In this document: one piece after another, positions 7,622-13,181 of the stretch
Layout of the letters: each line of letters opens with the position of its first letter
How positions within the stretch are numbered: the stretch's first letter is position 1
Source of the DNA: Actinomycetes bacterium
GTDB lineage: Bacteria > Actinomycetota > Coriobacteriia > WRKU01 > WQUG01
Length of the DNA stretch: 13,181 nt
Direction: 5' to 3'
Assembly (NCBI GenBank): GCA_031268615.1
Contig: JAIRWZ010000010.1
Coordinates: 1 to 13,181 of the forward strand
The notes under the pieces: model-generated
Told to the model about the DNA's origin: nothing
The model's database searches: none
The model's input: only the letters and a program-made list of their open reading frames with translations
Made by a program: the position numbers and the translations under genes

Positions 7622-9069
7622 TGCAAATATCCAATCTGAATGATAGTTTCACCGACACGTAGCCAGTCACCGGGACTGAGCACGGTGGGATCGACGAGGG
7701 TTGCATTATTGACCAGCGTGCCGTTGCGGCTGCCCAAATCAGTCGCACACAGCATGCCATCAGCATTGGAATCCAGTCGGACGTGCTGGCGGCTGATAAG
7801 CCCATCAGAAAAGGTGGTGCTACCCACGGAATAGTCCCTGCCAATAATGACGGGCAGATCAACGGCTTCGGTACTGACCGCGCCATCCGGAGTGGTAATA
7901 GTCAGACAAAGACCGGGTCCGCGCCCTGCGTATCGCGCAGGTGAACTGGCAGGGGTGGACGTACTCACTCCTAATTCTGCTGCAGGCTTTGGCGCGGCAG
8001 GTGTCAAGCCTTTTAGCACCAGCCAGATTCCTGCGCCGCCCGCCGCAATAACCATCGCTGCTATCAGCAGTCCCGCTTGTCCGCTGGCAAACGCCAGTAT
8101 CAGCAGCAGCAACGCTGCCGCGCCGCCAGCAGCCAGCCAGCCGGTGGCCGATTTTGTCGGCTTGGGGACGCTGATTTGGAAGTCCTCGGTTTGGGTCGGC
8201 TCAACCTGCTGCAGGGCGAAGGGACGCCCGCGCTTCTGAGAAAGAAAGTGATACTGTTCGCGTTCAAAGGCTTCGTTCAGCGCGCGCCGGTACTGTTCTC
8301 CCGTCGGCCAACGGCGATCCGGCGCCTGGCGTAAACCGCGCGCAATAACAGCACTGATAGCCGGCGCCACACTGAAAAGCGGCAGGATTTCAGAGGAGCG
8401 GGTGCGCAGTATGATTTCGTCGCGCGTCGCCCCCTCGGTCGCGCCGAAGGGATTCGCCAAGGTCAGCATTTCATAGGCTACCACGCTGAAACTGAAGAGG
8501 TCAGCGCGTGCGTCTGCGCTTTCACCGGCAATCTGTTCAGGCGCCATGTAGCCGGGGCTGCCCACCACAATGCGCTCCTCCCCGCCGTCGGAGCTGACCA
8601 CATGCGCCACACCGAAGTCGGTAAGTTTCGCGTAACCATTGGCGGTGATGAAAATGTTATCAGGTTTAACGTCACGGTGCACAATGCCCTGACCATGCGC
8701 ATAAGCGAGCGCGTCTAAGAGCTGGAACCATATCGTACGTATCTGGTCGGGCGTGAGCTGACGTTGGTCAATGAGATGCGCAAGCGTAGCGCCTTCCAAA
8801 AGCTCCATCACGATGGCGAAGCGTCCGTCAAAGACCCCCGCCTCATAGACCGTAATGATGTTGGGATGATTCAGGCGCGCGACGGCATGACCTTCCTGCA
8901 AAAAACGTGCGTTGAGTTCGTCTATGAGGTCTTGGGGCATGCCATCTGCGTGCAGCGGTTCCTTGATGGCGACTTCACGCTGTAGGCGGGGATCCCAGGC
9001 GCGCCAGACAACTGCCATCGCGCCGCGACCCAGCTCTCCACGCAGTTCGTATTGTCCAAAGGTGGGCAT
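7618..9069 (-). CDS. Ser/Thr protein kinase with two membrane segments and C-terminal FHA domain
   Basis: This 483-residue protein starts with a complete Hanks-type kinase domain (about 7-270): glycine loop GRGAMAVV (14-21), VAIK with Lys36, HRD at 131-133 with VKPDN, DFG at 151-153, and GYMAPE ending at 178. Two closely spaced hydrophobic segments (about 311-328 and 332-353) form a hairpin that returns the chain to the cytoplasm. An FHA domain follows (about 387-483) with GR (410-411), SRQH (426-429) and DLGSRNGT (444-451), the conserved phosphothreonine-binding pattern. The protein can therefore both write and read phosphothreonine on the same membrane face, and may bind its own or a partner's phosphorylated sites. 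It overlaps the PP2C stop by one base (TGATG) and the next start by four (ATGA), linking kinase and phosphatase supply. GAGG lies ten bases upstream of the start. Confidence 0.95.
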   Translation of the reverse strand: MPTFGQYELRGELGRGAMAVVWRAWDPRLQREVAIKEPLHADGMPQDLIDELNARFLQEGHAVARLNHPNIITVYEAGVFDGRFAIVMELLEGATLAHLIDQRQLTPDQIRTIWFQLLDALAYAHGQGIVHRDVKPDNIFITANGYAKLTDFGVAHVVSSDGGEERIVVGSPGYMAPEQIAGESADARADLFSFSVVAYEMLTLANPFGATEGATRDEIILRTRSSEILPLFSVAPAISAVIARGLRQAPDRRWPTGEQYRRALNEAFEREQYHFLSQKRGRPFALQQVEPTQTEDFQISVPKPTKSATGWLAAGGAAALLLLILAFASGQAGLLIAAMVIAAGGAGIWLVLKGLTPAAPKPAAELGVSTSTPASSPARYAGRGPGLCLTITTPDGAVSTEAVDLPVIIGRDYSVGSTTFSDGLISRQHVRLDSNADGMLCATDLGSRNGTLVNNATLVDPTVLSPGDWLRVGETIIQIGYLQ

Positions 9070-10307
9070 CAGCGAGCCGCCTCGTTTTTTATCTCGGGCG
9101 TAGATTCCTGGCCTTCTATTGCTTGCACTTTTTTCCAGTCATTTTTCTGGAGCCAGATTGAACCCAGTTCCCCTTTACCGGAGTGTTCGTTAAAGTACGG
9201 AATCAGAATCTTTTGTATGTCTTTCTTTTTGACTTCCTTTAGGTCATTCCTAAATTCTTTTTCGCTTTCCAGCTGCTCGTCAGCTTTATCAAGGTCTCTT
9301 TGGAGGTCTCGAATTGTTTCTGAAGCCTCCCTTGACAGTTTTTCCCCTTCTGATTCTGGAGAAATACCAGGCATTTCGGGTGAGACAAAAGGATTTCCCA
9401 TAAATGTCAGGGTCAGCAACATCGCAATTACTGTCGCGAGTAAAACCAGCCACTGCCTTTTGACCGGGCGACTCCACCAGGTCTTGAAACGTTCGAAGGG
9501 TGGTGTTTGTGTCTGTATTTGTGTTTGCGGCACCTGTGCCTTGAAGCTGTCCCAGTCTTCTGCTGCCAACAAAACGGTACAGTTATCGTCAGTATCACTT
9601 GACAGCGCCTTGGAGGTCAAGGCAGTCGCGGCTTCTTCCGGTGTTTTAGCGGTGGCAAGAGTTCGTGCCATCTGCTTTGCGCTGACCACCGTAGAGACGC
9701 CATCGCTGCAGAGTAGAACAACATCACCCGGCGCTAACGTGGCTTCATCAATTTCTGCTTCCTCACCATTGAACCCCAGCGCTCTTTCAATAACATTACG
9801 TTTCGGGTGTTTCTGCGCCTGCGCTTCAGTCAGCGTGCCCTCAGCTAAAAGGCGTCCCACCACAGAATGATCCGTCGTGATTTGTTCGGCTTTCCCACGG
9901 TGTACACGATAGGCACGGCTGTCACCCACGTGCGCAATCCAGGCTTTGGTGGGACTGAGAAAAGCACCAACGAAAGTTGCGCCCATGTTGGCTTTGTCCA
10001 GACGCCTGGTTTCTGAGAGAATAGCCTCGTTGGCACGTTGCACGATTTCTTGCAGCGCCTGGGCAACATCCAGTTTAATTTGGTTATCCTGGACCATATC
10101 CAGCAAAGCCTCAACGTAGTCGCGTGCTGTGTCACAGGCAATTTTGCTGGCAACCTCTCCCCCCTGATAACCACCCATGCCATCGCTCACTACTATAAAA
10201 GCAGTAATGTCAGCGACAAAAAGGTTGCCCCCGGACAGGTCTTTGTAATAGTAGTTATCTTCGTTATGAGACCGGGGTCCGGCAATGGAGTCAGCCGCAA
10301 GTTTCAT
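9069..10307 (-). CDS. Membrane-anchored PP2C-family protein phosphatase
   Basis: This 412-residue protein has a PP2C (PPM/Stp1-like) domain at about 1-250 with all usual metal-ligand motifs: HNED (14-17), SDGMGGYQGGE (41-51), GDSRAY (128-133), DHS (146-148), SDGV (201-204) and DDN (240-242). It should remove phosphate from Ser/Thr in the cytoplasm and oppose the two kinases of the cluster. A Gln/Thr-rich linker (261-270) leads to one membrane segment (about 285-303). The outer part (about 318-363) is strongly charged with heptad-like spacing and is probably a coiled coil, followed by about 45 residues of unknown fold. A membrane-tethered PP2C with an outer domain is less common than the soluble form and suggests regulation or placement from outside. 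The ATG directly follows the upstream TAA with no gap; GGAGAGG lies just upstream. Confidence 0.95.
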   Translation of the reverse strand: MKLAADSIAGPRSHNEDNYYYKDLSGGNLFVADITAFIVVSDGMGGYQGGEVASKIACDTARDYVEALLDMVQDNQIKLDVAQALQEIVQRANEAILSETRRLDKANMGATFVGAFLSPTKAWIAHVGDSRAYRVHRGKAEQITTDHSVVGRLLAEGTLTEAQAQKHPKRNVIERALGFNGEEAEIDEATLAPGDVVLLCSDGVSTVVSAKQMARTLATAKTPEEAATALTSKALSSDTDDNCTVLLAAEDWDSFKAQVPQTQIQTQTPPFERFKTWWSRPVKRQWLVLLATVIAMLLTLTFMGNPFVSPEMPGISPESEGEKLSREASETIRDLQRDLDKADEQLESEKEFRNDLKEVKKKDIQKILIPYFNEHSGKGELGSIWLQKNDWKKVQAIEGQESTPEIKNEAAR

Positions 10308-12110
10308 TTATCCGACCTCTCCTGCGCCACGGGTCTTTCTGCCGGAAAGTACAATAGTCAGTATCAACATGAAACCCAATGCAATACCGGCTAACATGAG
10401 AAATTGCATTGAGTGGTCAGGGGCGATGCTGCGGGCTTGTGGCGCCGCAGTTAAAACGATTTGTTCAGGAGTAAAACTCTGATAGATAGTGATGAAATTG
10501 TCGCTTAGACTTTTCGTATCTCCTGACTGATAGAAGTTTCCACCAGTCGCTTGAGCGATTTTCTTGAGAAACTTTACGTCTGCTTGCCCGGCTCCGGCAA
10601 AAGCCAGCGTATCTATTGATATGCCGGCATCTGCCGCCTTTTGTACCGGACCCGCCAAAAGTGCTTTGCCAGTCTTTCCCCGAGTAGGGACCCCGTCAGA
10701 AAGCAAAAGGATGTGTTTGTCGGCACACAGAGGTACGCTGTCAAGTATCTTGAGAGCAGCGTTCAACCCCTTTTCCATGTCGGTGTTACCGGCAGCATGT
10801 ATGTCAGATACCGCAGAGATTGAAGTTTTATTTGCGTCGGTGGCAACTGATTCTATACGCGTGTTAAAACCTAAGACTTCTACCTGTTCGGGAAAAGTCA
10901 GCGGCTCTGCTTTGTGCGCTGCTACGGCTTTAAGAAAGTCTGTAGCAGCAGTTTTGGCAGCAGCCAGTTTTGTATCACGCTTGTCCAGTTTCTGCAGCAT
11001 AGAGCCTGACGTGTCGAGGGTCAGGACGGAAGCCAGCGCGGTTATGGGGGCGGGCGCGTTGAACCATTGCCTGTAGAATTCCCGAACAGCAGATTTGACT
11101 TCTGCCGAACTGGCATAAGAATCGATAGCCGTCAGTCGCTCCACCAGTTTTGCGTCTACCGCGTCAGTTTTTTGACCTCCCCATTTGGTCGCAGTCTCCC
11201 ACTGTGCTGACAAATCAATCGCCTGTGAAATCGTGGCGCGTGCCTGCACTTCCGTCTGCTGCGCACAGATATTTTCCGGGATTTCCATGTCCCCCGGTTC
11301 AAGAGCGCCATCAGTCGATCCAAAGCCTATATCACCCACAACACCCCTAACATTGAGAGTTTTGATAATGGCAGGAATGGGTCGGGCGTCTATCTCTGTG
11401 AGCAATGCGCTGTTCGGCACCACGTCCCCCCGGTCAAAACCGGCGGCAGTGGTCAGCCTGTTCCAGAGTTTCAAGCGTGGGTAGCGTTCCTGCACGCGAT
11501 AACCCCCATGAGGCGTACCCAGAAACACCAAACCGACCACGTCGGCTCTGTCTGATTGACGCGTTGTAGCGAGATCGGCAACATAGCGCCGAGTCTGTAG
11601 CCCGGTCACACCTACGCTGACAATGACGGTTTTCGGACAGGCGCCTGATTTTGCTATTTTGTCCAACGCCCAGACAATGTCTTCTGCCGTAATGGGCTCT
11701 GCAGCACTACTGCCCAGGAGAAAAGTTGCAGGTTGCGTCGCGGCAGAGGTCGCTGCAGACGATGCAGATGTGGACGTACTCGCTTCGCCTTGCCACAAGG
11801 ACGGCGCGAGAGCAGTTTCCAGCGTGAGATGAGCGTCGCTTGCAAGCGTTGTCGCGTCTGCTCCCAACCAGTGGAAGCGAAAGAGATCGAGGTCGCCAAG
11901 GGACGCATCGACCAGCAGCACCGAGGGCGTTTGCGACAGGGCGGACAGAGGTGCAGCGGCTGTCGCTGGTGCGCGTAGAACCAGCATCGGCACCAGGGTC
12001 AGAGCACAGACCAGAGCACAGACCAGAACCAGGATTGCCAAACGCTGGCAGGCGCGGCTATGGGACGGCGCTGGCAGTGCCGATGGCATATTGATGACGT
12101 TGCTGCGGAT
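10308..12110 (-). CDS. Membrane protein with nucleophile-less lipase-like domain and vWA domain; start uncertain
   Basis: The open frame reaches back to a TTG at 12155 (615 codons, numbering used here), which lacks a ribosome binding site and overlaps the FHA gene by 32 bases. GGAGGT at 12117-12122 instead points to codon 16, an ATC (12110); the first ATG is codon 23 (12089). A membrane segment lies at about 38-60. Residues about 75-295 look like an alpha/beta hydrolase of the lipase type: VFLGTPHGG (210-218) and a late STDG (280-283) match lipase landmarks, but the expected GHSxGG elbow reads SVGVTGLQ (180-187), with Gly in place of Ser. A vWA domain (about 374-565) has a complete metal site: DTSGS (381-385), T458 and D487. 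A second membrane segment (about 584-603) precedes a short basic tail. The folded domains should face outside. The hydrolase part may now bind a lipid or protein rather than cut it. Confidence 0.85.
   Translation of the reverse strand: MRSNVINMPSALPAPSHSRACQRLAILVLVCALVCALTLVPMLVLRAPATAAAPLSALSQTPSVLLVDASLGDLDLFRFHWLGADATTLASDAHLTLETALAPSLWQGEASTSTSASSAATSAATQPATFLLGSSAAEPITAEDIVWALDKIAKSGACPKTVIVSVGVTGLQTRRYVADLATTRQSDRADVVGLVFLGTPHGGYRVQERYPRLKLWNRLTTAAGFDRGDVVPNSALLTEIDARPIPAIIKTLNVRGVVGDIGFGSTDGALEPGDMEIPENICAQQTEVQARATISQAIDLSAQWETATKWGGQKTDAVDAKLVERLTAIDSYASSAEVKSAVREFYRQWFNAPAPITALASVLTLDTSGSMLQKLDKRDTKLAAAKTAATDFLKAVAAHKAEPLTFPEQVEVLGFNTRIESVATDANKTSISAVSDIHAAGNTDMEKGLNAALKILDSVPLCADKHILLLSDGVPTRGKTGKALLAGPVQKAADAGISIDTLAFAGAGQADVKFLKKIAQATGGNFYQSGDTKSLSDNFITIYQSFTPEQIVLTAAPQARSIAPDHSMQFLMLAGIALGFMLILTIVLSGRKTRGAGEVG
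12001..12024 (-). repeat. Perfect 12-bp tandem duplication in a membrane segment
   Basis: The plus strand reads agagcacagacc twice in direct tandem. In the vWA/lipase-like protein this encodes a repeated Val-Cys-Ala-Leu within the N-terminal membrane helix. The unit is a multiple of three, so it lengthens the helix by four residues without a frameshift. Confidence 0.75.
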
Positions 12111-12116
12111 GCCGGT

Positions 12117-12122
12117 ACCTCC
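12117..12122 (-). promoter_or_regulatory. Ribosome binding site without a canonical start
   Basis: GGAGGT lies directly after the FHA gene stop (TAA, 12124-12126). At ideal spacing (seven bases) the in-frame codon is ATC (12108-12110). The nearest upstream candidates (TTG 12155, GTG 12146, TTG 12140) precede this site, and the first ATG is 28 bases downstream. It therefore suggests either a rare ATC start or a coupled start at 12089. Confidence 0.6.
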
Positions 12123-12123
12123 G

Positions 12124-13071
12124 TTATTTCGTGAACGCAAAGACACTGTCGCCAATACGAATCTGGTCGCCGGTGTTCAGATATTGCTGCCCGCTAATGG
12201 CGACTTCGTTGACGTAGGTGCTGTTAGCGCTGCCCAGGTCAATGACAGCCCAATTGCCACCGTTATAGAGCAGTTTGGCGTGTTCGCGCGAGGCTTTGCC
12301 ATCGGACAGAACGATGAAACTGGAACTGTCGCGACCCAATTTGATATCCTGCGCAGGGAGGTTCCATGCCTGACCAGTGTTCGCGCCGGCGATGGCACGT
12401 AGGCTGGCACCGCTGGCAGGACGTTCGATGATGGTGGCTGCGGTCGGCGCCTTTTTGTCGAAAATGGTAGCGGCACCGGCGTTGGCGGACGGCGCAGAGG
12501 CAGGACGGGACATAGGGGCGGGAACCGAGTTGGCAGAAACGGAGGCGGAGGTACTCTGGCTGGCAACACCGCCGATGCCGCGTTCCAGTTCTGCGAAACG
12601 GTTGTTGAGGGCACCCATGAATTCAGTCGACGGACGCGCACGCTGGACCGTGCTGGCATACACAATAACCGCTACGATAGATACAATGACACCCAACAAG
12701 GCGACTAGCGCAATAGTTGGACCATAGCCGCCCAACAGCCACCTGACGTTCCAGTTGATGGCGCCGGGATAAATGATTGGCGGAATTTCTCCTGTCAGCC
12801 GCGCTAAGTTATTAACGCCATCGAAAGTACCGGTGTAGCGGAAAATAAAAGCCGGCGCAATAAGAAACACACCAACAATGGAGAGAATGCGTGAAGTCAG
12901 CGCCTTCTCACCCTTATTTTTATTGGTGGAATCGAAGAAAATCCAGATGGCAATGCCCAGTGTCGCGAGCAAGAATAAATACATACCCCACTCGAAGAGC
13001 CAGCCGTAGTTTTGAACTTTTGCGAGAGCATCTTCTAATGCTTTCATAGTGTACGGAAATGACCCAGTCAT
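12124..13071 (-). CDS. Three-pass membrane protein with C-terminal FHA domain
   Basis: This 315-residue protein has three predicted membrane segments (about 24-47, 61-78, 116-139), with a positively charged flank after the third that places the C-terminal half in the cytoplasm. A Ser/Ala/Pro-rich linker (about 145-225) holds two similar motifs, ATIFDKK (201-207) and ATIIERP (212-218), whose threonines could be phosphorylated. An FHA domain (about 225-315) keeps GR (246-247), SREH (261-264) and DLGSANST (278-285), expected to bind phosphothreonine peptides. It probably acts as the membrane hub that reads or gathers kinase targets. It is the first gene of the visible cluster. The ATG at 13071 has AAAGGA nine bases upstream; an in-frame ATG at codon 9 is possible but lacks a comparable site. 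Confidence 0.92.
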   Translation of the reverse strand: MTGSFPYTMKALEDALAKVQNYGWLFEWGMYLFLLATLGIAIWIFFDSTNKNKGEKALTSRILSIVGVFLIAPAFIFRYTGTFDGVNNLARLTGEIPPIIYPGAINWNVRWLLGGYGPTIALVALLGVIVSIVAVIVYASTVQRARPSTEFMGALNNRFAELERGIGGVASQSTSASVSANSVPAPMSRPASAPSANAGAATIFDKKAPTAATIIERPASGASLRAIAGANTGQAWNLPAQDIKLGRDSSSFIVLSDGKASREHAKLLYNGGNWAVIDLGSANSTYVNEVAISGQQYLNTGDQIRIGDSVFAFTK

Positions 13072-13181
13072 AATTTAGTATCCTTTCTTTCCTATTGATG
13101 AATGCTTACTTTTGTCGTATGCGCACCTGCACACCTTTTTCTCTGGTTTATGATTACGTTAAGGTTCAACGAACTGTCTGC
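13072..13181 (-). promoter_or_regulatory. Upstream region of the cluster with ribosome binding site and small inverted repeat
   Basis: No coding frame is evident in these 110 bases, so the cluster promoter may lie here or just beyond the window edge. AAAGGA (near 13081) is the ribosome binding site of the FHA gene. An inverted repeat GTTC-aac-GAAC lies at 13164-13174, overlapped by CGTT...AACG (13157-13171). These arms are only four bases, so they are a weak operator candidate. No -35/-10 pair with good spacing was found. Confidence 0.3.

Noticed and set aside
9052-9870. Plus-strand Ser-rich open frame of 272 codons
   Set aside because: It is antisense to the PP2C gene, whose metal-binding motifs are intact; Ser richness reflects the opposite-strand codons.
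12091-12727. Plus-strand frames opposite the FHA membrane protein
   Set aside because: They lie antisense to a gene with clear FHA motifs, and their products have no recognisable domain.
1017-13071. Type VI or type VII secretion locus, or tellurite-resistance locus
   Set aside because: The kinase, PP2C, FHA and vWA set is suggestive, but no secretion structural gene, EssC/FtsK-type ATPase, TerD or TerC-like protein is present in the window.

Overview
This window is a tightly packed gene cluster in which every credible gene lies on the minus strand. It therefore reads from position 13181 down to position 1. Junctions are typical of one operon: ATGA or TGATG overlaps, a zero-base gap, a 15-base gap, and one larger gap of 127 bases near the end. 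No RNA gene, CRISPR array, insertion sequence, integrase or clear rho-independent terminator was found. The organism cannot be named. Strong GGAGG-type ribosome binding sites, several Ser/Thr kinase, PP2C and FHA genes, and secreted InlB-type repeat proteins suggest a bacterium such as Chloroflexota, Coriobacteriia-like Actinomycetota or Bacillota. This is inference.

Layout in transcription order: (1) a three-pass membrane FHA protein (13071-12124); (2) a membrane protein with a lipase-like domain lacking its serine nucleophile, followed by a vWA domain (about 12110-10308); (3) a PP2C phosphatase with one membrane segment and an outer coiled coil (10307-9069); (4) a Ser/Thr kinase with two membrane segments and a C-terminal FHA domain (9069-7618); (5) a large membrane protein with a zinc ribbon, a protease-prodomain-like segment, a vWA domain, a calcium-repeat-like motif and a metzincin protease domain (7621-4958); (6) a second Ser/Thr kinase with an extracytoplasmic Cys/His domain (4961-3285); (7) a secreted seven-blade RCC1 propeller with InlB-type repeats and a Cys-rich tail (3269-1017); (8) a secreted InlB-repeat-like protein running off the left edge (889-1). 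A possible 19-residue leader peptide sits just before gene 8.

Together the genes look like a membrane-bound phospho-threonine circuit with two kinases as writers, one PP2C eraser and two FHA readers. It is coupled to two vWA proteins anchored at both ends, one carrying an apparently active protease and the other a dead hydrolase, and then to exported surface proteins. The parts recall the vWA-PP2C-kinase triads of TerY-P systems and the PpkA-PppA-Fha module of type VI secretion. No tellurite-resistance or secretion-system genes are present, and the vWA domains appear to face outward. The combination may be an undescribed envelope signalling and surface-remodelling system, but that function is inferred, not demonstrated.
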